The position numbers and the translations under genes were made by a program. A model generated the notes under the pieces. The model searched no databases. It was not told the origin of the DNA and saw only the letters and a list, made by a program, of their open reading frames with translations. 64,000 bases of DNA from UBA1801 sp035353395. Its GTDB lineage: Bacteria > Acidobacteriota > Holophagae > Holophagales > Holophagaceae. Shown here piece after piece: positions 18,430 to 26,873 of the stretch; position 1 is the first letter of the stretch; the number at the start of each line of letters is the position of its first letter. The stretch is taken from positions 1 through 64,000 of the forward strand of contig DAOPZL010000005.1 in NCBI GenBank assembly GCA_035353395.1. The letters run 5' to 3'.

Positions 18430-19421
18430 GTGGGCTTGAGCATGAGGCCCACTTCCCGCAGCAGGGATTCCGCGAAGGGATTCCTGGCCAGGTGACGCAG
18501 GGCGCCGAAGACCAGGTCCATGACCTTCCTGGGCTGGAGCTCCGAGCCGGCGACGGCCTCGAGGCGGCTGCGCCAGGGCGCCAGGCGGAGCGCCTTCCCC
18601 TCCCTCAGCCTCGCCACGTCCGCGAGGACGCGCAGGAGGAGTTCCAGGCACTGCGCCATCTGTTCGCTCTGGGCCGCGGCCGCGTTCTTCTCGGGCAGGA
18701 GGGCCTTCCCGGCGTCCGCGAAGGTGCCGCCATCCGCCAGCGCCAGCCAGGCCTCCAGCTGTTCCACGGCCCTGGCGAAGGCGGGGGGTTCGAGGTAGCG
18801 GAGCGTCCCCGCCGACAGGGCCGTCCAGCGGTCCCGATCCTCCGGACCCCACCCGGCTTCCACGGCCACGGCCCAGGCGTCCTCGTCCTCCAGGGGGCTG
18901 AAGCCCAGGCGCTCGCACCTCGAACGGATGGTCTGGAGCGTGGCCTCGGGCCGGTGCGTGACCAGCAGGAAGTGGGTGCCGGGCGGGGGCTCCTCGAGGG
19001 TCTTGAGCAGCATGTTGGCCGAGGCGCCGTTCAGGCGGTGGGCATCCTCGACCAGGATCCACCGGTGGCAGCCGGGGGGCGGCGCCTGGTGGGCCCACCG
19101 GATGACGCCGCCCTCCACCAGGTCGTCCTCCCGGATGACCGTGACGCGGATGAGGCCCGCCTTCCCCTCGGGCGCGATCCTGAGGAGGTTCGGCAGCTCC
19201 GCGGGCGGAGGTTCCTGCCTGAAGGGCGCACACCCGCCGCACTTCCCGCAGGCGTCGCGCCGGAAGCACAGCTCCCGCTGCGCAAGCTCCATGGCCACGC
19301 GCCGCTTGCCGATCCCGTCGGGGCCCGTGAGCAGCATGGCTCCAGGCAGCTTCCCGTCCCGCAGCCGCTCCAGGAGGTTCCGGCGGATCGCCGCATGGCC
19401 CTTGATGGAAGCATCGAACAT
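18426..19421 (-). CDS. holB: DNA polymerase III delta-prime subunit
   Basis: Clamp-loader subunit of the replicase, 331 aa. P-loop-like GPDGIGKR at 33-40 and the delta-prime zinc module Cys52, 58, 61, 64 (CGKCGGC). The Walker B region ILVEDAHRLN and the sensor segment TLEEPPPGTHFLLVTHRPE match the family. ATG 19421 shares one base with the tmk stop (TGATG); GTG 19424 is an alternative. The tmk-holB gene pair is widespread in bacteria. Confidence 0.94.
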   Translation of the reverse strand: MFDASIKGHAAIRRNLLERLRDGKLPGAMLLTGPDGIGKRRVAMELAQRELCFRRDACGKCGGCAPFRQEPPPAELPNLLRIAPEGKAGLIRVTVIREDDLVEGGVIRWAHQAPPPGCHRWILVEDAHRLNGASANMLLKTLEEPPPGTHFLLVTHRPEATLQTIRSRCERLGFSPLEDEDAWAVAVEAGWGPEDRDRWTALSAGTLRYLEPPAFARAVEQLEAWLALADGGTFADAGKALLPEKNAAAAQSEQMAQCLELLLRVLADVARLREGKALRLAPWRSRLEAVAGSELQPRKVMDLVFGALRHLARNPFAESLLREVGLMLKPT

Positions 19422-20086
19422 CACGCCACCTTGAATCCGCGCCCCTCGAGGAAGGCCGAGACGCGATCCCAGATGGCCGCGGCCACGGCGTCGGGCCCGT
19501 CCTGGGCGGGAACCACCAGGAAACGGCCGGGTTCCCTGCCGGCCATCTCCCGGAAGCGCTGCCGGACCTTCCGATGGAACTCCAGGGCCTCCTGGTCGAA
19601 ACGGGTTTCGTTGAAGGATGCGCCCAGGCGCGCGTTCCTCGCGTCCACGCGCTCGAGGGAGGCCTCGGGATCCATGTCGAGCACCAGCGTCAGGTCCGGC
19701 CTGAACGCGCCCAGGACCACTTCCCGCAGGCGTGCCAGGTCCGCTTCGGCCACGCCCTGGGCTCCCTGGTAGGCCCAGGAGGAATCCTCGAAACGGTCCA
19801 CCAGCACGACCTTGCCCTCCGCCAGCGCGGGGCGCACGACGGTGGCGAGATGCTGGGCCCGGTCCGCGTAGAAGAGCAGGAGCTCGGCCTTCGGGCACCA
19901 CGACTCGCCGCTGGCGTGGGGCGCGAGGAGCAGGGTCCTGAGCTCCCGGCCCAGGCTCGTGCCTCCGGGCTCCTTGGAGACCACCAGCGGCAGCCCCGCT
20001 TCCTCGAGCCGCCGGGCGAGCCGCTGGACCTGGGTGGATTTCCCCGAACCTTCCACGCCTTCCATGGTGATGAACACGCCCGCCAA
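19421..20086 (-). CDS. tmk: Thymidylate kinase
   Basis: Phosphorylates dTMP to dTDP. 221 aa. P-loop GVEGSGKST at 10-18; the dTMP site reads DRFEDSSWAYQG, with Phe where Tyr is common; a LID region follows. The start is TTG 20086, with GGAGG 5 nt upstream; the open frame further upstream looks non-coding. A GTG at 20077 would also give a normal length. Translationally coupled to holB. Confidence 0.94.
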   Translation of the reverse strand: MAGVFITMEGVEGSGKSTQVQRLARRLEEAGLPLVVSKEPGGTSLGRELRTLLLAPHASGESWCPKAELLLFYADRAQHLATVVRPALAEGKVVLVDRFEDSSWAYQGAQGVAEADLARLREVVLGAFRPDLTLVLDMDPEASLERVDARNARLGASFNETRFDQEALEFHRKVRQRFREMAGREPGRFLVVPAQDGPDAVAAAIWDRVSAFLEGRGFKVA

Positions 20087-20181
20087 GCCGACCTCCAGTC
20101 TCCGTGGAAACAGGATAACCGCTGCGGGCCGGGGACAGCCGGGCTGCAAATTCAAGGAAATGTGCCTATGCTTTGTCTCAA

Positions 20182-21312
20182 ATGTCTCCGGAGATGACCG
20201 TGCTCGAATCCGTACATTGCCCAACCTGTTCAGCCCACTACGGCCTCAAGGCCTCCCGGGTCAGGAGCGGCATCCGCAGGGCTCTCTGCTTCCGCTGCTC
20301 TACCATCTTCAGCATCGAGCGGGAAGTCCAGAGGCTGACGGCCCAGGCTGGTCCCGTCGCCGAAGAGGTGGGCATCGGTCCGGAGGATCTCCTGGACCTG
20401 GCTCCCGAGAAGGAGGAGGCTGCCGCCCCGGTCCTCGAGGAGGCATCCACTCCGACCCTCGAGGAAGTCGCGGCTCCGGCGCCTTCCCTCGAGGACCTCA
20501 CGCCGAGCCTGACCCTGGGCGACCTGGAGGGAGCCGAGGAGGAAATCCTGGAAAAGACGCTGGTCGTGGAGGGCGAGCAGGTCCATCCGGAGACGCCGAC
20601 CGAAGAGGGTCGGGAAGCCTCCGAGTTCGACGCCACGACGGGGGGCTACACCTCGGCCAAGGACGCCATCGCGAAGCTCCTCGGGGGCCTGCCCCCCGTC
20701 GAGGCGCGCCAGGAAAGGCGGAGCGCCGGCCGCTCCGCCACCCAGATGGACGTGGAAGCCACCCTGAACGCCCTGGACTCCACCCTCGGAGGGGTGGGCG
20801 TCAAGGGAACCGGGACGGAGCCCCTCCCCCCGGCGGAACCCGAGGCGCCCAGACCGGAAGGGGAGCCCTCCCGGTCCACCTCCAGCACCATGAAGCTTAC
20901 GCACGACGAGATCGCCTCGGCCATGAAGGCCGCCTCCGTCCCGGTTCCCGCCCCCGTCGTCCACCCCCCCGCGCCGGTCTCGCGGCCCGCGGCGGCCCAG
21001 CCTCTTCCCGAAGCCGACACCACCCTCCTCAAGCTCCAGGTGGGCCAGGAGGTCTACAGCAACGTCTCGATGGAACAGCTCACGACCTGGATCGAGCAGG
21101 GGCGCGTCCAGGACTTCCACATGGTGGCCAGGCAGTTCAGCGAGAACTGGATCGAGGCCGGCAAGATCCCCTCGCTCCGGCCCGTCTTCGACCGCATCCG
21201 CCGGCAGCAGGCCCCCGCCGGCCAACAGGCCCAGGCGTCGGCCACCTCCCAGCAGGCCGCCGCCACCCCCGCCAAGCGCGGGCTCTTCGGCAGTCTCTTC
21301 CATCGAGGTTGA
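20182..21312 (+). CDS. Zinc-ribbon protein with GYF-like C-terminus, unknown function
   Basis: About 376 aa. The N-terminus carries an MJ0042-type zinc ribbon (CPTC ... CFRC, with Ser-Ile-Glu after it). Then comes a long low-complexity region rich in Glu/Pro/Ala/Thr (about 50-275) and a compact C-terminal domain with the pattern of a GYF_2-type module (VGQEVYSNVSMEQLTTWIEQG). Such zinc-ribbon plus disordered-linker proteins are common in delta-proteobacteria and Acidobacteria; their role is not established. The start is unsure: ATG 20182, ATG 20194 and TTG 20173 all lack a good ribosome-binding site. Confidence 0.75.
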   Translation: MSPEMTVLESVHCPTCSAHYGLKASRVRSGIRRALCFRCSTIFSIEREVQRLTAQAGPVAEEVGIGPEDLLDLAPEKEEAAAPVLEEASTPTLEEVAAPAPSLEDLTPSLTLGDLEGAEEEILEKTLVVEGEQVHPETPTEEGREASEFDATTGGYTSAKDAIAKLLGGLPPVEARQERRSAGRSATQMDVEATLNALDSTLGGVGVKGTGTEPLPPAEPEAPRPEGEPSRSTSSTMKLTHDEIASAMKAASVPVPAPVVHPPAPVSRPAAAQPLPEADTTLLKLQVGQEVYSNVSMEQLTTWIEQGRVQDFHMVARQFSENWIEAGKIPSLRPVFDRIRRQQAPAGQQAQASATSQQAAATPAKRGLFGSLFHRG

Positions 21313-21314
21313 TC

Positions 21315-21806
21315 ATGTCGTGCGCATTCCTCCTTCCAGTCCTGCTCGGTCTCCAGACGCCTGCGGCGGTGCCCCCGCCCGCGCAGGCGGCCGCGGCCCC
21401 CACGCAGGCCGCGCCCAAGGACCTCAAGCCGCTCAGCTTCCACAGCCAGAAGCTCGCCTACAAGTGGGACACCCTGCTGCCTCTCCACGTCGAGGTGGAT
21501 GGCCTCAAGGTGAACAGCATCTTCTTCAACCGCCGGCAGGTGCGTTCCTGGCCCCTCAAGGGCGCGGATTTCGGGGCGCGCGCCCAGGTCGAAGTCACGA
21601 ACACGTCCAAATTGCCCCGGGCCCCCGGCTTCGCGGTGGCCGTCTTCGACGCCGAGGACCGCCTGCTGGGCGTGGCCACGGGCGGCACCCGGGTCGGTTC
21701 CATCAGCCCGGGCGACACGGAGACCTTCGATCTCAACTTCACGCGCGTGACCGAGCGGCTGCCCCTGGGAACGCACTTCTACCTCAGCCTCGAACTGGCG
21801 AAATAG
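21315..21806 (+). CDS. Predicted secreted protein of unknown function
   Basis: 163 aa with a signal-peptide-like start (short hydrophobic core, then an Ala/Pro-rich segment near 15-35). The rest looks like a small beta-sandwich: FNRRQVRSWPLKGADF, then VEVTNTSKLP and VAVFDAEDRLLGVATGG, resembling FxLYD-type domains that describe 'extracellular protein with comparison of additive effects'. ATG 21315 starts 2 nt after the preceding gene, so they form one unit. Function unknown. Confidence 0.75.
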   Translation: MSCAFLLPVLLGLQTPAAVPPPAQAAAAPTQAAPKDLKPLSFHSQKLAYKWDTLLPLHVEVDGLKVNSIFFNRRQVRSWPLKGADFGARAQVEVTNTSKLPRAPGFAVAVFDAEDRLLGVATGGTRVGSISPGDTETFDLNFTRVTERLPLGTHFYLSLELAK

Positions 21807-21812
21807 GGATCG

Positions 21813-22817
21813 CTAGATCGCCTCCTGCGCCTGGTAGTGCGCGAGGATCTCCGCGGGGGTCGCGGTCGCGGTGCCCATCTTGCTCACCACGACCCCGGCC
21901 GCCGCGTTGGCGAGCATGGCGGCGTCCTTCCAGTCCCCCCCTGCGGCCACGGCCGCGCCGAAGACGGCGATCACCGTGTCCCCCGCGCCGCTGACGTCGT
22001 AGACCTCCTGGGCCTCCGTGGGGATGAACCAGGGGCTCCGGTGGACGGCATCCGGGGCGAAGAGGGCCATGCCCTTCTCGCTGCGGGTCACCAGCAGGCC
22101 CGCCAGTCCCAGGTCCTCCGCCAGCAGCTTCCCGGCCTTGGCCACTTCCTCGTCAGTCCTGGCCGGCAGGTTCGTGAGTTCCCTCAATTCCTTGGTGTTG
22201 GGCGTCATCAAGGTCGCGCCGTGGTAGAGATCGCGGTGGCTCGGCTTGGGGTCCACGATCCACGGAAGGCTCTTCAGGAGGCACAGGTCCCGCACGCTGT
22301 TCATCACGCAAGGGCCCACCACGCCCTTGGCGTAGTCGGAGATGATCAGGGCATCGGCCCCCTGCATGGCCTTCTCCAGGCTGGCGCGCAGGCCGTCGAC
22401 GGCCTCCTCGTCCAGGTCCCCCGGCTCCTCGCGGTCGATGCGCAGCATCTGCTGCTGCTGCCCGATGACCCGGGTCTTGATGATGGTCGGGCGCCTGGAA
22501 TCCAGCACCACCCCTTCGGAATGGATGTCCAGCCCCACGAGGAGGCGCAGCAGGCGCTCCCCGGCCAGGTCGTCCTGGAGCGTCCCCACGACCACGGGCT
22601 CGGCTCCCACCGCCTTGAGGTTGGCCGCCACGTTGGCTGCGCCTCCGAGCACCGCCCTCTCCCGGACTACCCGGACGATCGGAACCGGCGCCTCCGGCGA
22701 GATGCGGTTCACCTCCCCGAAGAGGTACTCGTCCAGCATCAGGTCCCCGAGCACCACCACCTTCAGGCCGCGGATCCCGGCGAGCAGCGCTTCGGCCTGG
22801 CTCCGATCCAGTCTCAT
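21813..22817 (-). CDS. rfaE1: D-glycero-beta-D-manno-heptose-7-phosphate kinase
   Basis: PfkB-family sugar kinase, 334 aa, making heptose 1,7-bisphosphate for LPS inner core. It matches domain I of HldE: VVVLGDLMLDEY, GGAANVAANL and the C-terminal catalytic DVSGAGDTV. The nucleotidyltransferase domain of HldE is absent, so it is the monofunctional form and rfaE2 must be elsewhere. ATG 22817 has GGAGG 4 nt upstream and overlaps the Trm112 stop (ATGA). Confidence 0.93.
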   Translation of the reverse strand: MRLDRSQAEALLAGIRGLKVVVLGDLMLDEYLFGEVNRISPEAPVPIVRVVRERAVLGGAANVAANLKAVGAEPVVVGTLQDDLAGERLLRLLVGLDIHSEGVVLDSRRPTIIKTRVIGQQQQMLRIDREEPGDLDEEAVDGLRASLEKAMQGADALIISDYAKGVVGPCVMNSVRDLCLLKSLPWIVDPKPSHRDLYHGATLMTPNTKELRELTNLPARTDEEVAKAGKLLAEDLGLAGLLVTRSEKGMALFAPDAVHRSPWFIPTEAQEVYDVSGAGDTVIAVFGAAVAAGGDWKDAAMLANAAAGVVVSKMGTATATPAEILAHYQAQEAI

Positions 22818-23023
22818 CGGTCCTCCCTCCCCTTCCCGTCTTCGTCCGTCCGGACCGCCTCCTCGGGGAGCATCACCGGAATCCCGTCCTGGATGGGGTA
22901 CAGGAGGCCGCAGGAGGTGCACCTCAGGCCTTCGGGCAGCTCCTCGAGGTCCCCGTGGCAGGGTTCCCCCCGGAATTCGGCCGGACAACAAAGAATGGCG
23001 AGAAGTCGTGGATCAAGGGGCAT
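22814..23023 (-). CDS. Trm112-family small zinc protein (YcaR-like)
   Basis: 69 aa with the family pattern LAILCCPAE ... LRCTSCGLLYPIQDGIPVMLPEEA. Bacterial YcaR/Trm112-like proteins sit in LPS or methyltransferase contexts; eukaryotic Trm112 stabilises methyltransferases. Here it is coupled to the heptose kinase by an ATGA overlap, which supports an LPS-biosynthesis context. Confidence 0.9.
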   Translation of the reverse strand: MPLDPRLLAILCCPAEFRGEPCHGDLEELPEGLRCTSCGLLYPIQDGIPVMLPEEAVRTDEDGKGREDR

Positions 23024-23066
23024 CGGCGGGGTCCATCCAGGCAGGAGCAGCGTACACCGGGAGGCT

Positions 23067-24830
23067 TCAGCACAGGGAGTATTTCGGTCCGCCGCCGCCC
23101 TCGGGGGGCGTCCAGACGACGTTCCGCTCGGGGCACTTGATGTCGCAGGTCTTGCAGTGGACGCAGTTCGAGAAGGCGATGTCCACCTTCCCGACCCGGC
23201 CCTGCTCGTCGGGATGCATCTCGTAGACCTGCGCGGGGCAGAAGGCCGTGCAGGGGGCGCCGTTCGTCTCCCAGCAGGCCGCGCAGACCTCGTTCCCTCG
23301 GACGATCTTCAGGTGGGGCGGCTGGTGTTCGTCGTGCATGGCTCCCGACTGGTAGACGTCGTCCAGCTTCTGGATGAACCGGACGCCGTCGAACTTCACG
23401 CCGGGGTCCAGGTCGCTCCGCCTGAGGCCGGCCTTGCCATAGAACGCCTCGACGCGCTGGGTGCGGCCAGCGTCGTCCCCGCAGGTCAACGGGTCCCCGG
23501 GCATCCAGCCCCCGGCGGCCAGCGCGATGCCGAGCCTGAGGGCCGCCCAGAGGGAGAGCCCGTCCGAGAGGGCGTGATGGAAGTTCCTCGTCTCCCTCAA
23601 TTCCCGTCCCGCCCAGGATTCGAGGAAGGCGCGGGAATACCGCATGAGGGACGCATCCCCGAAGTCCTCCTCCACCAGGGCCGCCAGGATGGTTTCCGCG
23701 GCGCAGAGACCGCCCTTCATGCCCGTATGGATCCCCTTCAGCCGCGCCGCGTTCACCATCTGCGCCGCGTCCCCCACGAGCATCCCGCCCGGGAAGGCGA
23801 GCTTCGGAAGCGAATGCCAGCCGCCGATGGCCAGGGCCTTCCCGCCGTACTGGAGCAGCTTGCCGTCCTTGAGAAGGCCGGCGATGCGCGCCTGACCCTT
23901 GAGTTTCTGGAGCGCCAGGTGGGCGTCCGCGAAGGGATCCTTCGTGTCCAGGCTGACCACGCAGCCGACCGCGACCCGGTCCCCCGACAGCTTGTAGAGG
24001 AAGGAGCCTCCCGATTCCCCTTTCCCGAGCGGCCATCCGGTGGAGTGCAGCACGAATCCGTCGGGAACTTGCCCTGCGGGAACCTCCCAGACTTCCTTGA
24101 CGCCCATCTCGTAGAGCTGGGGATTCGCCGCCTGCGCCTGGAGGCCGAGCACGGCCTCGAGTTCCCGAGCCAGATGGCCCCGAGGGCCTTCCCCGAACAC
24201 GGTGACCTTGGCCTTCAGGCGGTTCCCAGGCTCGAAATTGGGCCTAGGCGAACCATCCGCGCCGACGCCCTTGTCCGCGGTCTGGACCCCGGCCACCCGG
24301 GGCTTCCCGTCGGGTTCGTCCTCCCACAGCACGTGGATCGCCGGGAACCCGGGCAGCAGCATGACGTCCACCCCGGGGATCTCCCGCTGCTCGATCTGGG
24401 CGGCCATCCACCGGACCATCCTGGAGAGCGAGACGATGCAGTTGCCATGATTCCTGAAGTAGGGAGGAGGGATGGGGGCCTTGAACCCCCGGCGCTCCCC
24501 CGTGAAGAGCCAGACTTCCTCCTGCGCCACCTCCCCTTCCGACGGAAATCCCCGTTCCAGGTAGTCGGGGCACAATTCCCGCAGGGCCCTCGGGTCCAGG
24601 ACGGCGCCCGAGAAGGCGTGATCCCCGATCTCGTCCCCCTTCTCGATGAGACCGATGGTCAGCCCTTCGAGCTTCCGGCCTTCCCCGGACTTGTTCCGGG
24701 CCTCGAGAAGATCGAGCAGGCGCCACATCGCGGTCAAGTTGCTGGGCCCACCCCCCACGAACAGGACATCGAACTCGAGTTCTTCCCGATCGACGCCCGG
24801 ACGAGCGGATTGTGTCGAAAAATCATGCAT
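23067..24830 (-). CDS. Electron-transfer-flavoprotein:quinone oxidoreductase
   Basis: Passes electrons from reduced ETF (beta-oxidation, amino-acid dehydrogenases) to quinone at the membrane. 587 aa. FAD-binding VGGGPSNL is near the N-terminus, with substrate and membrane regions as in ETF-QO. The C-terminal iron-sulfur domain reads VHCKTCDIKCP, with a further Cys cluster AACWETNGAPCTAFCP. ATG 24830 has GGAG 6 nt upstream. No etfAB in the window. Its presence implies fatty- or amino-acid oxidation linked to a quinone pool. Confidence 0.94.
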   Translation of the reverse strand: MHDFSTQSARPGVDREELEFDVLFVGGGPSNLTAMWRLLDLLEARNKSGEGRKLEGLTIGLIEKGDEIGDHAFSGAVLDPRALRELCPDYLERGFPSEGEVAQEEVWLFTGERRGFKAPIPPPYFRNHGNCIVSLSRMVRWMAAQIEQREIPGVDVMLLPGFPAIHVLWEDEPDGKPRVAGVQTADKGVGADGSPRPNFEPGNRLKAKVTVFGEGPRGHLARELEAVLGLQAQAANPQLYEMGVKEVWEVPAGQVPDGFVLHSTGWPLGKGESGGSFLYKLSGDRVAVGCVVSLDTKDPFADAHLALQKLKGQARIAGLLKDGKLLQYGGKALAIGGWHSLPKLAFPGGMLVGDAAQMVNAARLKGIHTGMKGGLCAAETILAALVEEDFGDASLMRYSRAFLESWAGRELRETRNFHHALSDGLSLWAALRLGIALAAGGWMPGDPLTCGDDAGRTQRVEAFYGKAGLRRSDLDPGVKFDGVRFIQKLDDVYQSGAMHDEHQPPHLKIVRGNEVCAACWETNGAPCTAFCPAQVYEMHPDEQGRVGKVDIAFSNCVHCKTCDIKCPERNVVWTPPEGGGGPKYSLC

Positions 24831-24942
24831 GGGCTTCTCCAAGAACCAGCGAACCGTCAAGTGTAGCGCGGAGCGCCGGTCCCTGCAGTTTCCCGAGCCA
24901 GTCCGTCCCGGGATGGGGCATCCTGGTGGGAAGGTGGATGCG

Positions 24943-25308
24943 ATGGCTCCGGAGAAATCCGATCTCTACTTCCAGGCCGCGGTGGAACGTCCGCTCTCCG
25001 TGGTCTTCCGCTCCGCGGACGGATCCTGGGAGGGCCACGACTACCGGGTCGAGGTCGTCACGGAGCGGAAGGGCCTCGATGCCCTGGACGTCGTCATGGA
25101 CTTCAGGGACCTGGAGGCCGCCCTGGACCGTCGCCTCGCCCCCCTGCGCGGCCGGCTGCTTTCGGAGGCCGGCCTGGGAGGTCCCGCGGATCTCGCCCGG
25201 CGACTCCTCGAGGAACTCGCCCCCGGGGTGCCCGCCCCCGCTCGCCTCGTGGAGGTGGCCCTGACCGACGGGCGGGGCTGCCGCATCGCCGCGAAGTCCC
25301 CCCGATGA
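24943..25308 (+). CDS. 6-pyruvoyltetrahydropterin synthase/QueD-like protein lacking the full zinc site
   Basis: 121 aa. The fold pattern is that of the PTPS/QueD family: an early strand, then WEGHDYRVEVV in place of HGHNYxVEV, then LDVVMDFRDLE in place of GMVxDFxDLK. The first His of HGH is Glu, and the N-terminal His and catalytic Cys region (usually CxxxHGH) are not seen, so the canonical zinc chemistry is doubtful. It could be a paralogue with another role. ATG 24943 has AAGG 8 nt upstream. It is coupled to the signal peptidase gene by ATGA. Confidence 0.65.
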   Translation: MAPEKSDLYFQAAVERPLSVVFRSADGSWEGHDYRVEVVTERKGLDALDVVMDFRDLEAALDRRLAPLRGRLLSEAGLGGPADLARRLLEELAPGVPAPARLVEVALTDGRGCRIAAKSPR

Positions 25309-25742
25309 GGCCCTGGATCCCGGCCGCGGCGCTGGCCTTCGCGCTCCTGCCGCTGGCGTTCGTCCACCCCCTCAGGGTGGCGGGGCACAGCATGGAGCCG
25401 ACCCTGAGGTCCGGGTCCCTCCGTCTCGCCCTCCGGGCCTGGTGCGCGGGGTCCCCCGCCCGGGGCGAGGTCTGGCTGGTCGAATCGCCGGATGGCCCCG
25501 CCATCAAGCGGGTGCTGGGCCTTCCGGGTGAGCACCTGGAGCAGCGGGACGGCGAGATGTATCTCGGGGAACGGCGCATGCAGGAGCCTTACCTCCGGCA
25601 GTTCGACCGAGGGGATGCCGGTCCCTGGGAGACCGGGACCGGCATCCTGGTGCTGGGCGACAATCGCCGGGAAAGCCGGGATGGACGGGCCTGGGGCCCC
25701 CTGCCCCGCTCCGCCTTCCGCGGCAGGATCATCGCCCCCTGA
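25305..25742 (+). CDS. lepB: Signal peptidase I (S26 family, short form)
   Basis: Cleaves Sec signal peptides at the periplasmic membrane face. 145 aa, short. One N-terminal transmembrane helix is followed by Ser29 in GHSMEPTL (nucleophile) and Lys68 in IKRVLGLPGE (general base), then GDNRRESRDGR, box E. The chain is shorter than housekeeping LepB, so it may be a second, specialised peptidase. The start overlaps the preceding QueD-like gene (ATGA). Confidence 0.9.
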   Translation: MRPWIPAAALAFALLPLAFVHPLRVAGHSMEPTLRSGSLRLALRAWCAGSPARGEVWLVESPDGPAIKRVLGLPGEHLEQRDGEMYLGERRMQEPYLRQFDRGDAGPWETGTGILVLGDNRRESRDGRAWGPLPRSAFRGRIIAP

Positions 25743-25755
25743 GGCCCGGGCCATC

Positions 25756-25775
25756 CGCGCATCGAAAGATGCGTG
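25756..25775 (+). terminator. Possible terminator hairpin after lepB
   Basis: An 8-bp stem (one G-U) closed by a GAAA tetraloop (CGCATC-GAAA-GATGCG core), 13 nt after the lepB stop and followed by CAAATTTCC. The U tract is weak, so it may instead be part of the prs leader. Confidence 0.45.
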
Positions 25776-25925
25776 CAAATTTCCTGGTTCATTGCGGGAA
25801 CGCTGCAGAATCCGCGAGGATCCGGATCGTTTATTTCCCTTTCCGCCCTCGTCGTGCGGATCGATAGGCCTCCGGACTCCCCATGGGTTTCCGTCCCCGG
25901 TTACACTTGTTCGAACGGGGAGAAT

Positions 25926-26873
25926 ATGTTTGGCGAAATGAAAGTCATATCGGGCTCCAGTCATCCTGACTTGGCGGCAGGCATCGCGAACCACATGGGC
26001 CTGTCCCTGTGCAAGGTGAGATCGACGCGGTTCTCCAACGAGAACATCAAGGTGAAGATCGACGAGAACGTGCGCGAGGCGGATGTCTTCGTGATCCAGA
26101 CCAGCTGTCCTCCGGTGAGCGACAACCTCCTGGAGCTGCTGATCCTCATCGACGCGCTGAAGTACGCTTCGGCCGGCAGGATCACGGCCGTGCTGCCCTA
26201 CTATCCCTACGCCCGCAGCGACAAGAAGGACGAGGCCCGCATCTCCATCACCGCGAGGCTGATGGCGGACCTCCTGCAGACGGCGGGCGCGGACCGGGTG
26301 CTCACCATGACCCTCCACGCGCCCCAGATCCTGGGATTCTTCCGCACGCCGGCGGACCAGCTCTTCGCCACGCCGATCCTGACCAACTATTTCCGGACCT
26401 CCGACATCTCCAACTCCGCGGTGGTCGCCACGGACGCGGGCGCCGCCAAGGTCGCGGGCCACTTCGCCAAGCGCCTGGGCCTGCCCATGGCCATCATCGA
26501 CAAGCGCCGCTTCGACGACACGGAGAAGGCCCAGAGCGTCGCGCTCATCGGAGAAGTCAAGGGCAAGGACTGCATCATCTTCGACGACGAGATCGCCACC
26601 GGCGGCTCCATCCGGGAGGCTGCCCGCATCCTCAAGAGCTTCGGGGCCGGGAAGGTGCGCGTGGGCGTCACCCATGCCGTCTTCTCCGGCAAGTGCATCG
26701 AGACGCTGCAGACCGCGGAACTGGACGAACTGGTCGTCACGGACACCATTCCCGTGAGCGCCGAAAAACGCGCCGGACTGCCCAACCTGAAGGTCCTTTC
26801 CACGGCCGCGATGTTCGGGGATGCCATCCTCAGGATCCACGGCGGCCGCAGCATCAGCGAAATGATGGAATGA
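25926..26873 (+). CDS. prs: Ribose-phosphate pyrophosphokinase
   Basis: Makes PRPP from ribose 5-phosphate and ATP for nucleotide, His and Trp synthesis. 315 aa, class I length. The flexible catalytic region YYPYARSDKKDEARISITA and the LTMTLHAPQ segment are clear. The PRPP loop reads FDDEIATGGSI (near 217-229) rather than the common DDxIDTAGT. ATG 25926 has GGGGAG just upstream; ATG 25938 is possible. A 183-nt leader precedes it. Coupled to the methyltransferase by ATGA. Confidence 0.92.
   Translation: MFGEMKVISGSSHPDLAAGIANHMGLSLCKVRSTRFSNENIKVKIDENVREADVFVIQTSCPPVSDNLLELLILIDALKYASAGRITAVLPYYPYARSDKKDEARISITARLMADLLQTAGADRVLTMTLHAPQILGFFRTPADQLFATPILTNYFRTSDISNSAVVATDAGAAKVAGHFAKRLGLPMAIIDKRRFDDTEKAQSVALIGEVKGKDCIIFDDEIATGGSIREAARILKSFGAGKVRVGVTHAVFSGKCIETLQTAELDELVVTDTIPVSAEKRAGLPNLKVLSTAAMFGDAILRIHGGRSISEMME

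Noticed and set aside
16450..19269. 939-codon minus-strand ORF across the helical protein, GGDEF gene and holB
   Set aside because: No family features; conflicts with plus-strand genes having clear starts. Only the holB frame is real on this strand.
21837..24866. 1009-codon plus-strand ORF opposite the heptose kinase and ETF-QO genes
   Set aside because: Shadow of the real minus-strand genes, which have motifs, ribosome-binding sites and overlaps.
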